A DNA stretch of 64,000 nt from Tenebrio molitor (GCF_963966145.1 NC_091052.1:310001-374000); one strand, 5' to 3'; counted from the first letter of the stretch, positions 28,083-40,049 are shown. Numbers and translations are program-made. The notes: generated by a model not told the origin, from the sequence alone.

Positions 28083-29849
28083 AGTTATACAACGTTCAAT
28101 TATTTTTCTGTATCAAGAGTTATTTCTAATTGTACCTGCTTAGGTTTTCTTGTCGGATATCGAATTTGACGTAAAAAAAATGATAATACCTAAGAACCTA
28201 AGTCAAATTTAAATAAACCGTTCGATTTTTTTTACTGGAATGGCGGATAGAACAAAAGTCTTGGAAACGAGCCAACTTACTGTAACAGAGCAATATCAAC
28301 TCGAGGGTATGTAGCAACCCCGGTTAGTTTCATGACAGGTAGGTAAGAATTTCATTACTTTACTTGCTTTTCGAGGAATTTGCTAAACAAAATTCATAGC
28401 AACACGGTGGTGAAAATAATTTACCATCATTTACATCTTTAATAATGCCAACACGAAAAAATTAAACGTTATTGATGATGATTATAGTTTCCAAAAGCGT
28501 TAAAAATTATTCATTTCTTATTACGCATCTTTGAAATTATATATATTGAGTGAACGAACATTTTCCATTTTTGTCAAATGAATCGCAATTTGCTATAATC
28601 TACGGTCCACACACGTATTCCGAGTGACGCCTACTTTTCACAATTAAAATTTTTATGTGAGCTTTGCGGTAACAAATCCCATTTACGCTGAAACCAAATA
28701 ATCTTGAAAGTTGATAACAAACGCATTTATCTGGGTAAGGGATTAACGAATCAAGTGAAAAACGAAAAAGTAACAAACGTTCCTGATTAAAAGCTAATTG
28801 TTAATTAAGCTTGGAAAAGCTCCAAACGTCTGAGTTGTGCGCGCTTTAGTTTACAATTAAATGGATGGTGGTTTTTGGGCTGCATCCAAAGCCTCAGTTA
28901 AGAACTCCAGAATAGAAAAAAAATCACTCGACTTGTGTAAACATGATTTAATCCGAATCCCTGACAGTAGCCGTCGAGCAGCTTCCGAAAGCTTGAGTGC
29001 GGCAGAAGTGATGTGAAAAGCACCATTAATTAATTTTCAATATTCTCTACGCAGAACCGCTCTATTTGCCTTGGTTTATCGGCGAATATCGTTTTTGAAT
29101 TTGTTGGAAAGTGCCACTTTAGGGTGCGTGTACCGATACAATTTTTAGAGCTCAAGTGTATGAACAAGGGTTGGAATGTGTAATAACTGTGTGGATCAAA
29201 TATTTCAAAGGACTGAGAACGGAACAAAGTGGAGGATGTGCAAAAGGTATTATTGTCGGTTGTATGGAGTGTCTGTCATCCTCAAGTTTATGTTATTGAT
29301 AAGAGGCTACGAATTATTTATGTCCAGAAGATATAAGAATGTAATAAAATTTTATGGGTCGAGGTGATATATTGGATAAGAGAAATCTCTCTTTTCAGCA
29401 GTAGGGTTTTATGTATGCATTTCAGCCGACCCTAGTCCACCCCTGGTGCAGTTTTTAATGCCGGATCCACATCGGGGAAACAATTGCGAACAGTGCAGTG
29501 GTGGAAAAATTACGAATTTATTATTATCAGTCGAGAAGTCTTGGATAATTTCGTTGACAATTCGTTTTCCGTCTGGCAATTAGTCCCGTCGGTGCAGATG
29601 CGGCATGGAAGGTAAATAATAAATAAATAGGACACAGTTATTAGCGCGCGTCCTCGCCGGGAATGTAGGTAACGAAAGTGCAATCGTGAAATTATCACAC
29701 ACGCGTTCAGTTTGGGCAATAATAGGTCTCCCAGACGACCGAAGAACCTGCTTGACAGGTAAAGAATCGAGCGGAACGCGAGCCGTGGGGCACCTGTTCT
29801 AACCTGGAGTGGCTCCATTGTGCGCGTACACAAAGCCTCGTAAGCTTAC
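28083..29849. other. Region downstream of the secreted-protein exon
   Basis: This is probably intron 1 of the minus-strand gene that starts at 29951. I found no second exon: no frame here continues in phase 0 with a convincing acceptor and protein-like composition. Confidence 0.45.
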
Positions 29850-29951
29850 CTCTTCGGCGAACTCAAAGTCCCCGTCGAACTTCCTCTTCCTCTTAGCGTC
29901 GGTCGTGCAAACGACGGCCGCCGCGACGACCAAGACCAGAATCACTCGCAT
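29850..29951 (-). CDS. First coding exon of a secreted protein (partial)
   Basis: The exon encodes 34 residues: a signal peptide MRVILVLVVAAAVVCTTDA (hydrophobic core, small residues before the likely cut) followed by the basic stretch KRKRK and the acidic FDGDFEFAEE. It ends exactly at a strong donor (GAG then GTAAGC, intron from 29849 down), phase 0. The ATG follows a purine-poor CCCAAA context about 80 bases downstream of a TATA-like box, and local GC content is higher than in the surroundings, as for a promoter-proximal exon. I do not recognise the family. The basic cluster right after the signal peptide could bind matrix glycans or be a processing site. No later exon was found, so the first intron must be long or the gene continues beyond the window. 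Confidence 0.7.
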
Positions 29952-30030
29952 TTGGGGCGCGTCTCCCGCCAAAAACCACGATGATTAACCGGAGCGAACG
30001 GGCCGTCGAGGCGATTTTTTTTGTCCTTTT

Positions 30031-30040
30031 TTAATTTATA
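30031..30040 (-). promoter_or_regulatory. TATA-like box of the secreted-protein gene
   Basis: TATAAATTAA on the minus strand, about 80 bases before the ATG at 29951. A start site 25-30 bases downstream would give a leader of about 55 bases. Position and sequence fit, but no initiator element is certain. Confidence 0.4.
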
Positions 30041-31578
30041 GGATGGCTCACTTTCTCTGCACTGGGCGAGTGACCGTTCAAACGTACTCTTGCTCACTGA
30101 CTATGGACGACCAGCCGCGACAAACCACGACTACTTTTTGATTATATTCGATTTCAGTGGCCGTCTCTTTTCCATCGGAGATTGCGCGGCGCCACACAAG
30201 AAAAGCTTTCTTGTGCAGGATGGTGTGGTGGGGAAACTCCGAATACCAAATCAATGCCCAATGCAGTGAATGTAGACGCGGAATGGGACCGCTCTTACGC
30301 CCATTTCTGACTACCTATAGGAAAAATTACGAAGATGGGGTTTTTTGGAGGGCACGCCTACCGCGCGACCGTCGATTTCATTATCACGTGCTCGACAATT
30401 GACAAAGGTATTTAAAAAATTCAACCGTGAATTGCAACCTATTTGTCCCTCGAGGTTGTTTTTTCCTCAAGAAAACAGAAATTTCACCTGAAAATAATAA
30501 TGAACGCCAAAAAAAAATTTACAGGTGTGATTCAGAAAAATTATGCCAAATGCTGCATTTCAACGAATACCTAACTACGCCTCAGCCGAACACTTTTTGT
30601 AATATTCTACGTAAATCCCTATCATAAATACCTACAAATTAGGTTGTTATGAATAATTTATAAATTTACCTTATCCTGTTATTAAATCTTTACAAAATAA
30701 CGTACCTTGAGAACAAATTAGAAAATTGAAAACATCGTGTAACAAATGAATATACAGGGGATCGCTAAAAAGTATAGATACATACAACTAAATATTCTCA
30801 GAACGGTTTAGCAGAGCTCGTTGAAATTTTGCACACAGTTACACAGTAGACGTGTTTAAATTCTATCATCTGAGATTTTTTTCAATTTCCTGTCATCATT
30901 TATTTTGAAGATACAAGGCTAAATTGATTTTTTTAATGGGCCGGGGGGTCAAATTTAATATCTTTAAAAAGGGTATTTCTTTGTAAATTCAGTGATGTAT
31001 ATGCGATACAATCATTTCGACAAAATATGTTATCATTATCAACTTGCGCGTTCTGAAACACCTTTGTAATTATTTTAAGATGAGAATTAGTTTAAAAATA
31101 ACCAAGATCTTTATAACTTTTATTTGTGGGGGAAAAATGATTTAAGGATAAGAATGACAGAAAAAGTTCTATTTTGTAAGCTGGATTCCATCAACTGTAC
31201 CTACCTAAGAAATGCAAATACATAACATATGTATGTATTGGAAGAAAATAAATTTCTGAAGTGTGCGTGCGAATCTGAATCATTTTGATTTTCCGCAAAG
31301 ATAGTAAACACTAATTTTTATTCTAATTGTAAAAAAATAACCAGTCATACAGGAAAGTAAATTACCTACTGCGACATTAAGTACTCTTAACACTTATCAA
31401 TTTGATGTTTTTCTAAGAATATGCTATCTAGATATTTCTGCCTAACGCCTCCGCGCATACTTCCAGGAAATAATTGTCAGAAAGAAAGTATTGCAAAAAT
31501 GAACACAGTAAATGTAATTATTGTGTGGTAATTAATAGGTGGGTGACTTGTAAAAAACACGTTTCCTAAATAATTTAG
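30041..31578. other. Intergenic, with one transposon-like end
   Basis: No gene seen. At 30754 begins CAGGGGATCGCTAAAAAGTA preceded by TA, which has the style of a DNA-transposon terminus. Its inverted partner is not in the window, so this may be a truncated element. Confidence 0.4.
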
Positions 31579-31588
31579 TTTATTTATT
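31579..31588 (-). terminator. Polyadenylation signal of the pyrophosphatase gene
   Basis: Overlapping AATAAA hexamers on the minus strand, about 105 bases after the stop codon at 31692. They are suitably placed for the 3' end of the pyrophosphatase transcript. Confidence 0.5.
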
Positions 31589-31691
31589 TCTTTTAACAGG
31601 AAAACGTTGTTGCATTTTTAAATTAAAAGTGAACAATAGAAAAAATAAATGCACTGGTGTATTTTATCAAATTTTAATATCTTCCGTTGAT

Positions 31692-34095
31692 TTATTTTAA
31701 ATGGACGTAATGCCATTTGTCCACTGAAAACAAAAAACCATTATAAACATTTCAAAATTCAACAATTCTCCACAATAAAATTCTAAAGTCTACATTTACA
31801 GCATGCTTCTTTAACAAAATAAACCTTATCAACTGAAAGTACACAAATTTATAATTTGGTGAAAGGAATTATGTAATTGAAAACTCACCGATTGGGTCAA
31901 TCTTTTGTGGCTGACCATAAACCGGAGTTTTATTTATCACTTCCTTGGCTTCAGTCACGGCGATTTTAAAGGTATTACCTTCGATGGTCGTGTTGACACT
32001 TGAAGAAAGAACAAGTTTAAATTTAACAAAATGTTTCAAAAAATCTTTTAGATTAATCATGACAAAGAGTCGGTTCAACTGAGTGTAAAATTGGATAACT
32101 TTCAATTGTGATTAGAGAAACTAAACTAACTCCCACGGCAAAAGGTCGGAATTGCAAGAAACAAGACGCATAGTTTCCCAACCTCGAGACAACAGTAGTT
32201 TAGACTTTACATTTCTCCGGAGTTATTATTGATTAATAAAAGACAGATTCCACATAATGTTGACAATATTTTTAACTAAGGATTGTTTGCGATATCCGTC
32301 ATGTGCGCTTGAATTAAGGTCTGAGGCAAACTACAAGCGAGTAAATTGAATTTGTAGCCTTAATAAGTATAATATGACATGATAGACCGTAAGTGCTCCG
32401 CCTTATGGAACGCGTGGGTAAATTGTACCTACATATTACATTATTATGATTAATAACCAACCGAGGTTATTTTTTAACCAAAAACTAAAACGAAATTAAC
32501 GTGTGCATGAGAATTAACATTCTTAATTTTAAAATAATGATGAATAAGACGTTTCGCAAGTAAATATTACAAAACATTCAAAAATGTTAACAGATGACAT
32601 AGCATCATAATTTCGATAACTTTGCATTTCTGCTGACTCAACATTTGAAGAACGTGTATGAGACAAATATCTCTTTACAATGTATATTAAAAATGAACGC
32701 ATTAAGTTTCGTAAAAGGCAATATTACGTAAAAAAAAAGGAAAATCAACAATGATAAAATAAATAGAAATTTGCAATTTACTATATATGTAATTACTACT
32801 TGTCAGGTGTCACGTCGACTGAAAAAAAAAATGTTTTTAAGTACAAATAAGATAACTTGCATAACCTTGTAAGTTATCAGGACAACAGTATAGAAATTTT
32901 AATAATAAGTGAAGTGTATGCATGTTTAAAAGTAAAAAATTCAATGCCAATTTCTTTATCCTGTCAACATTTACTCACCAGGAAATGCCCTTGGCATCCA
33001 CCTCTTTATTAACCAAAGACTTCCAGAATCGATGTACCTAATAAAATATTGAGTACATTGTAAATAAGGTTTGCCCTTGGAAATAACATCAATACCTCAT
33101 CTACAATTTTATGAGCAAAACTCGCTGGTTTAGCTTCACCATTAAAAGCAAATTGATTTTCAGGCTTGCCATCAGGAATTTTATAGATCTTGAACCACTC
33201 AACTGAAGCTTTCAAAAGTCCAGGAAAGTATTTCTCAACATCAGGGACATCATTCACTTGTTCTGCTATTGGGTCTTTAACATCTATGGCAATCAATTTC
33301 CAGTCAGTCTCACCTGTTATAAAAACATGAACCTTGTCACTTTAAGGAAAAAATAAATAAAAGAATGAATCACCTTATTAAAGTAACATACTGACCTTCA
33401 TCAATTAAAGCAATGGTTCCTAAGATTTTTACTTGCAAAATTTCACCTCTTTTTGCTACCCTTGATCCTATTTCAATTACATCGATAGGATCATTATCTC
33501 CTTTGCATCCTGTTCCATCATCGAGATGTTCAGGATTTTCCCAGGTTTGTGGTAAAGCTCCATAATTCCATATATAGCCGTGATGAGGAAAACAGTTGGC
33601 CACAAATCGCGGTTTACCTTTTTTTACATCTTGCTTTATGGGGTTCAAAATTTCCTTCATAGTAATCTGCAAAAGAATTAGTTTTCGACAGATGAATCAA
33701 TATGGTCTTTAAATATACCTCCATCTTTGCATTGGTCCATCTGGGCACTTCTACCACCATGTTAAAAATTTTCTTAGTACTATCCACCACAAGTGGAATA
33801 TCGTGAAGGGGTGAAATGGGGCCATTTTTGTTTTCTGACGAAATAGGACAATATTATGATTGTAGGTCAAAAATGAAGATCAAGGGCGAATAAAAAGGTT
33901 ATACTATGTAATTTACGACTTACGGATATATACTCGGTAATCTGGTGAATAAGGAGAACCTCTTTCAACAATAGAATATGCCATATTTGAACAAATGCCG
34001 GACGACAATGAGACACACTGCAACCGCTGACTTTGATGTGAAAATAATTTGTGCAAGCCGCCTGCCAACACGTGTGATATTTTGTTAGCGAACAT
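31692..34095 (-). CDS. Nurf-38: Inorganic pyrophosphatase, seven exons, with mitochondrial-type leader
   Basis: It hydrolyses pyrophosphate to phosphate, and in Drosophila the same protein is the NURF-38 subunit of a chromatin remodeller. Exons (minus): 34095-33924, 33834-33719, 33666-33396, 33313-33096, 33037-32979, 31998-31889, 31723-31692. All junctions are GT-AG and stay in frame, giving 325 residues. The family I signature DNDPIDV is at 153-159; metal-binding Asp153, Asp155, Asp158, Asp185 and Asp190 are present, as are the family blocks NPIKQD, NYGALPQTWE and GKPENQFAF. Residues 1-37 contain Lys, Arg and His but no acidic residue, like a mitochondrial presequence. Met38 (33984-33982) would give a 288-residue protein, the usual cytosolic length. 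One gene may therefore supply both compartments. The fifth intron (31999-32978) is the longest. The C-terminus VDKWHYVHLK fits the fly protein. Confidence 0.95.
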
Positions 34096-34528
34096 TGCAC
34101 CCTCTACACGTGAGAATACGTAACTAACGGTTCATAATATAAAATCGATTACTCATTCGCGATAGTTTTTTTTTTAACATGTCTGTTGACTGTTTTAGGT
34201 TATATACAACATTTATTGTTTGTCTGTGAGAACGATAGTAAAGTGACCATTGTAGCAAAAGAATATGAAAATAAATATTTGTATAGATTGGCAATGACTC
34301 ATTCTAAAACAGTAATTTTCAAGTACACTTTTTCTCTGATAAGATTCTGATTAAAGTGTTCAAAGATTAAAAACTGATAGTAGTTTAAAATAGGTATTAT
34401 TTAATTAACAGAACATACTCCATAATGTAATTTTTTTTAAATACTGAAGAAAATTAACGAGATCTGTTACAATTCGAACCTTGTTGAAATGTTAAGCGCT
34501 AGATGACGCAATCGTATATTTTTAATCC
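34096..34528. other. Upstream region of the pyrophosphatase gene
   Basis: About 430 bases that should contain the pyrophosphatase 5' leader and promoter. No TATA box or other definite element was recognised. Confidence 0.45.
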
Positions 34529-36039
34529 CATGGCCAACTTCATCTAGCTTCCGCTGCACTTCATACGGCCGTAACAATCGTAACATTATGCCAATATTGC
34601 CAATCAGCCGGACGTGGGGGGCCTTTGTGGTCGCAGGGCCCTTCTATGACGTGTGATCTTGGCCGCAGAGCCGCAGGGTTTCTCGACCGCCCTTGGTGGA
34701 AGGCCTCTGTCTCTTCATTTGTTACCTACCCTCGCCGTGGGGATATGGAGGGCACAAGTCTTGGGCACTGCACCCAAATCGAATGAGTTAGGTGTCGTAG
34801 GGACTTGGACGACCCAATGCAGATAGGGTAGAACTTAGGGGTTTGGGGGCGAGAGCCAGGTTAATTCCGCGACCGGAAACCCGGAGGCAGGGAGTCAAAG
34901 TGTCGTCAAGAGTTATCTATGGTGTCGTCGTCTTCATTTATGTCAGAAATTGTAATCTTTGCATTGTTGCGTAACCTGATGTCATAATATAGTCATATAT
35001 TGTATTATTGAAAAGATTATGGTGCGCCATCGTTGTGGATGATTTTTGGGGGTTTTACTCATCCCATTTACAGTGTCTATTCGTAATAGCATAATTACCA
35101 TTTGTTTCACGGTGCCGCTTTGTCCTTGTATTGTGAGTTTATAGTTGCTGAGCAGCTGTTGTTATTTTATTTATTGTATCGTTTCGTTCCTGAAAAGGTC
35201 GGTAGACAAATTTATTGTCTATGTAGGTATTCCTTGTTATGTCATGTTAAGTCGCACCGCTGAATTGTTTAATTTCTCATGTGATGTGTTAACACTGTAG
35301 ATGAAAACGAGAATGTATTTATTCATGTATTCGTAAAATAAATACAGGCGTCCTCTCACCGATTTATGCATTATTTCGAAGTTGTCCAACCTGCAGGTCC
35401 GCCATTTGCATCCCGAGCTAGTCTGCCGCCATTTTGTACAAAACACACAACGTAAGGGTCCTACCGATTCGATGACGATCACGACATGGCCACTTTGTTC
35501 AATTTCGCGGATTTAGTTTGAATTTTCAAAGGTTTGAATTTTGGCGGAAGACTGGCGATACTTGGGTTATTACCAACTGATAATTTGGATACGTCAAACG
35601 GCCACGATTTTGAAGATTAATTGAAGGTAAAAGAAGACCAGGGGTTGAAAAAGACAATATAGGAGAGAGGCAACTGTCGCAGTGAAATATTTCATTTGAT
35701 TTTTTTACAATATACCCTGCTATGAAAGCAACAGAAGCTGCATATATGGTGTTACAGTTACTGCGATTAAAAATAATAATTGGTTTACTTAAATTTCGAA
35801 TTTTCTCTAACAGTCGAAAAAGGGTAGTATCATAGGTAGTATCAAGTCCGGTTCACATTTTTCCGCCAAACTGACAAAAAAACACGGTTTCCCCATCAAC
35901 CCATAAAGATTTATGTTAAAAATTTTGCAACAGATGGGGCTAGTTACCAAACGATTTTTTTAGGTTAGCTGAATCAACTTTAGACCCTTATTGGGACGGC
36001 CGTATGGAGCGCAGCGGAAGCTAGATGAAGTTGGCCATG
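34529..36039 (+). mobile_element. 1.5-kb DNA transposon relic with 8-bp target duplication
   Basis: A 1511-bp element with near-perfect inverted ends of about 44 bp starting CATGGCCAACTTCATCTAGC. It is flanked by the exact 8-bp duplication TTTAATCC (34521-34528 and 36040-36047). Eight-base duplications are typical of hAT and P-type elements; the CATG terminus recalls the P group, but CA..TG also fits hAT. No long transposase frame remains; the longest, 35237-35482 on the minus strand, is 81 codons and not recognisable. The GC-rich 34600-34900 part stands out from its surroundings. It is probably a non-autonomous or decayed copy. Confidence 0.85.
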
Positions 36040-36056
36040 TTTAATCCATAGATATA

Positions 36057-36534
36057 CAGGTGTCTCAAAAATGGCGCCCAATCTCTTGAGGGGTTAAACT
36101 ATTTGAAGAGTTGAGTTCAATTTCGTTGTGATTTTTTTTTTCCTTTGACTATTTTCTAAGTTATACACATTTTAAAATAAGCAAATTTGGCAACATCGGT
36201 TGGTATGCACAATCAACTAAACCAATTCTCCTTTGAGGTCAATGTTGCCACTGTTATTTTAGCGTATTTTGGTAGGTCATTACTCTAAAAAGGATTACTT
36301 CGGTGTTGTTCCACTACCTAAAGGGGTCTTGGAAAAAGTAACATTGTAAAGTATTTTATAATTCAGTTGTAAAATTTGGTAATAAAGGAGATACATCTCT
36401 TTGAAATTACCATATTTAAGAGCAAGTTATACAAAATCTGTTGGTCCGATCAAATTTTGTATTGAGATTTACCTTCCCAGACTTCTATTCTTTAAGACCC
36501 TTAGGAGATTGGGCGCCATTTTTGAGACACCCTG
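36057..36534 (+). mobile_element. MITE with CAGGTGTCTCAAAAATGG ends
   Basis: A 478-bp element with inverted ends of about 38 bp (left CAGGTGTCTCAAAAATGGCG, right CAGGGTGTCTCAAAAATGGC on the opposite strand) and TA on both sides. It lies only 17 bases from the end of the preceding 1.5-kb element. Tc1/mariner type by ends; no transposase. Confidence 0.85.
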
Positions 36535-36931
36535 TATAAGGGGAAGATGCAGCCATTCCATATAAACGTATTTCCTTACTTGGGAAAACATATTCGTATC
36601 AACGATTCCGCTAAAAATCCTCCATTTTTTTCTAGCACGCATTCTAGCACGTATTCTTATCTTGTATCCATACATCTGCACTTGAATAGAGAAATACCTC
36701 GTATCCATCTAGTTGACTAATAATTGAGAAACGTCATCGTGACAAATTAATTGTGAATTATTTTTTGCTTTAAAGATAAAGACCTGTATTGTATGTTCCA
36801 CTCCTTACAATTCTTCAAATAAAGAAATATCCTTTCATGGATATACAATATACCTAACTCATGGAAAACACTAGGAATAATATGTATATTTCTTAATTAC
36901 ATGCGTGCGACTGAAATAAAAACAAAAGGTA

Positions 36932-37271
36932 CAGTTGCGGCCGTTGAAAACTCAGACACTTTGACAACGCCAAACTTTTAGCTTTGTAAATGGTATTGAA
37001 AGTGACGTTTCTCAAAATGTCACTCAAACATTATCCACATTAATTTCTCTCGCAATGGCTCTTATACTCACACCGTCCCTCAGTCAAACACATTTTTGCG
37101 AATCAGATAATTGCGGCATTTCAAAAGTTACGCGCGATTCTGACCTAATATGTCAAATACTGACACTGACTTTATAATCCTTGATAAAAATCCTGTTTAC
37201 GCTAATCAAATTTCGGAATTTATACAGAGTGTTTAAATCTTTCCTGTCTGAGATTTCAACGGCCGCAACTG
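36932..37271 (+). mobile_element. MITE with CAGTTGCGGCCG ends
   Basis: A 340-bp element with inverted ends of about 30 bp starting CAGTTGCGGCCGTTGAAA, flanked by TA at 36930-36931 and 37272-37273. No coding capacity. Confidence 0.85.
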
Positions 37272-37411
37272 TACGTCTTGTCCCCAGTACTTGACCTATT
37301 GCTGTATCTTCTCCTTATATAGGTATCTATGATTTAATCCTAGGTTGGTAGAACTGACTAATTTGTATAGGAGGCAGGGGCGGCTGGTGTATATATTGGT
37401 CTAGGATTCTA

Positions 37412-37663
37412 CCGTGTGAGCAACAAGTACTGATTGAGTTGGCAATAAATTCTGGTGATTTTTGGTGACTTTTATGTCATGTTCCAACAAGAAAACCATT
37501 TTATTAATAAAAGATTACAAAAACCCAGACGTTTAAATTTGAAATGTATACCAGCTGTCAATAATGTCAATAAAACAAACCGGAATAGGTACAATTCACA
37601 GTCTTGAAAATTTTATGTAAAATTTTTTTTTGCCAACTGTAACAGTTATTGTTGCTCACCCTG
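37412..37663 (+). mobile_element. MITE with GTGAGCAACAA ends
   Basis: A 252-bp element. The left end reads CCGTGTGAGCAACAA and the right, on the opposite strand, CAGGGTGAGCAACAA; TA flanks both. A second inverted block, GTTGGCAA, lies about 25 bases in from each end. Non-autonomous, Tc1/mariner-like. Confidence 0.75.
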
Positions 37664-38443
37664 TAGTAATATCAAAATTGCCATTATACACTTAGTGTAA
37701 TTTTGTTTTCACCAACTTAATTCAACAGGTGGTGGTTATTTGAGTTTGGCACGGCCTTATAAGTGCTGCAGAGCTGCAAAACTCCCAAAAATTTTGTTAT
37801 ACATTCTAATTTTAATTTCAGTAATAAAACAGTGACATGATTAGTTATTTTACGTTAAAAAAATTGAAACTGATTGCTATGCTCCATTGGGACGCGCGAG
37901 ACGAGTTCCATTAAGTCAAATGATTTTTGTGGTCGGTGCCGCAGCTGGGCGGCTTTTATTGCATTGGGCCACTGGAGCTTAGCTGTGCACCTCTTCGCAG
38001 TTCCTTCCAACCTCCCTTCCACCCGCAAACGCGTCAACGCGTCTACAATTCATTAGTTGGATTGAACGAGAAACTGAGCTGCAAAGGCATCAGTTCATGG
38101 AGTAATTTCGTTCGGTTGTGACGTAGCGTGTATTCATTCGGTGTAAAAACGTGCTGAGTGTTAAAATTTTCGGAAATAAATACAGTAGAGCGTCGATTAT
38201 TATCTAAATGGGACTGAGGGTAGTGCCAATAATCGTAAAATATAGCTGAAATTAACAAAAAATTTATAAGAAATGTTTGATCTACGACACAGACTCGAAT
38301 TTATAATAAATTCCGATGTAAGCGATAATAATTGCTGTTGCAAATGACAAGTGTTTTTTTGCAACTTGAGTCAACTATAGAGTGCATTTCAACGAAAGGT
38401 ACACAGGCGTGGCTACCGAGATGCCTACCGAGATGCGCCAGAT

Positions 38444-38726
38444 CAAGGAGGTTAAAGTGCGTCTGTCGATATTTTGACACGACTTTTTAAACACTAGTTA
38501 ACATTTTGGGTCGTTTATGATGGTCTCATTACTAAGGGATTATTTACCCACTCTGTAACAAAAACTCTGGATGGCTCAAGACTTGTACCTGCGGATTATT
38601 GAGGATCGGTTACTCACCACTTTTACGACAATTTTTGTTAGCGGGCAATAAACCACTGAAGGAATCAAAAGGTCGTTTTAAAACATCGATAGACGCACTT
38701 TAAAGTAAAGTACTTTAACCTCCTTG
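38444..38726 (+). mobile_element. 283-bp MITE with 8-bp target duplication
   Basis: The inverted ends start CAAGGAGGTTAAAG, and the exact 8-bp duplication CGCCAGAT lies on both sides (38436-38443 and 38727-38734), which points to hAT- or P-type transposition. The right inverted repeat carries 15 extra bases between GTTAAAG and TGCGTC that the left one lacks. Just outside the left end, CTACCGAGATGC occurs twice in tandem (38414-38437). Confidence 0.85.
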
Positions 38727-39228
38727 CGCCAGATGTAGGGGAAGGGCGACCCAAAATCGAGTGCATTGGCGTAGTCCTGTTTTATTTTTGTTCTTAGGGT
38801 TCTTACTTTCATGGCACAGAAAATATTAGATATTCAGAAAGTAACTCGTGGCGTAAAATCAACTCAGAATTTTTGAATGTTCGAATAGAACTGAAGGTTT
38901 ATAAGCTCCGTAGGGTTTATTAGGTGTTTTTTTGGGTTTTAGTCTAGTGAGGGAACACCTAATGCGTGATCGACAGACTGTCGCAAAAGTTTAGTGCATT
39001 ATGATTTGTGACGTCACGAGTAACTTATACGGGGGGAATTAGTGCCGTGTCCTGCGTTCCCATTTCGTGGGTCACTGAAAATATTCCCGATTCGGGCGTC
39101 GTCCCAAGTCTTTACCTGCGGCGAGTGCCGTTTCGTGCGTTGGTCCGCTGACAATGCCGGGATACGGTCATGGGTCATGTACGGAATACCCACCCAATAT
39201 TTTTAATCAAAGACATTATTTATATTGG

Positions 39229-39495
39229 GTGTTTTTTTTTTAATTTCACCTTGTAGTAGGCCTTGAACAGTCGATTGTGAACGCACCACTCGTGTAAAAC
39301 GTAAGATTGAGGCCCGGTTTATTCACCTTCAAGTAAATTTATCTGGCCAGTGGTTGCTATGATTTAGAATCTGCTATTGGTAGATCCATGGTAAATACCG
39401 TTCAAATAAAGTTACTAATCTAATCCGTGATCCGTAACCTGTAGAGTGCGTTCACAATCGACTCTTCAACGCCTACTATGAGGTGAAAAAAAAAC
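39229..39495 (+). mobile_element. MITE, T-tract-ended family, copy 1
   Basis: About 267 bp with inverted ends made of a T tract followed by TTTCACCT..GTAGTAGGC and, further in, a block close to GAACAGTCGATTGTGAACGC. A relative lies at 55686-55858. The ends are uncertain by a few bases because of the homopolymer, and no target duplication is clear. Confidence 0.7.
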
Positions 39496-39694
39496 GATAT
39501 TAGTTAACCACACATGTGGGGAAGTGAAGATGGCAGTGATATTTAGTAAACGTGGTGAAAAGTTCATTCTTTTAGAGTCTTTTAATTACATACTCTGAAA
39601 AAAGTACTACCAAACAAGGTGTGAACTGGTGTTGCACATTGAAGAGCTGCAATGTCAAAATCTATGTAAACACAAGTCGAAAAGTCTTTTTCAG

Positions 39695-39857
39695 GTGCAT
39701 TTTAAACGGAATATTTATAAGTCCATCGCCGCAATCCGGCCCTGTCCCTTTTTACCCGAATGCTATCACTGCCGCAATCCGGCCATCACCTTTCCAGGTA
39801 CATTTTAAACGGGAGATTTAAAAGTTGACCATCGCCGCAATCCGGCCCTGCCCGGGA
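39695..39857 (+). repeat. Short degenerate tandem repeat, GCCGCAATCCGGCC units
   Basis: The block CATCGCCGCAATCCGGCCCT occurs near 39724 and 39828, with a third partial copy (CTGCCGCAATCCGGCC) at about 39768. The outer two copies also share a preceding CATTTTAAACGG segment. It lies 0.75 kb upstream of the first P450 and directly abuts the palindromic cluster. Confidence 0.75.
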
Positions 39858-40049
39858 TAAGAATTTACTTATCCCACTGAGTGAGGTAATGAAACTCATT
39901 TATCCCACTGAGTGCGGTAATGAAACTCATTACCTCACTGAGTGAGGTAATGAAAATGCGTGAGGTAATGAAGTTCTTATCCCAGTCAAAATTAGTGGGA
40001 TAAGTATCATTTATCCCACGGGATTAGATAAATTATTGAAAATAAATAA
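39854..40049 (+). repeat. Palindromic cluster, left copy
   Basis: A run of alternating inverted motifs: TTATCCCACTGAGTG, GAGGTAATGA and their complements. It includes the near-perfect palindrome of CATTACCTCAC and GTGAGGTAATG around TGA (39929-39953). An inverted relative of the whole cluster lies at 49312-49506, so the two copies flank both P450 genes. Function unknown. Confidence 0.75.

Noticed and set aside
29510..29833. 107-codon minus-strand frame near the secreted-protein exon
   Set aside because: It begins in sequence that follows the strong donor at 29849, has no domain, and its composition looks random. Most likely intron read-through.
33867..34100. 77-codon minus-strand frame over pyrophosphatase exon 1
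   Set aside because: A shadow in another frame of the real first exon, which joins correctly to exon 2.
39695..40049. Considered as a CRISPR array
   Set aside because: Units alternate in orientation, spacing is irregular and the host is a eukaryote. It is a palindromic repeat cluster.
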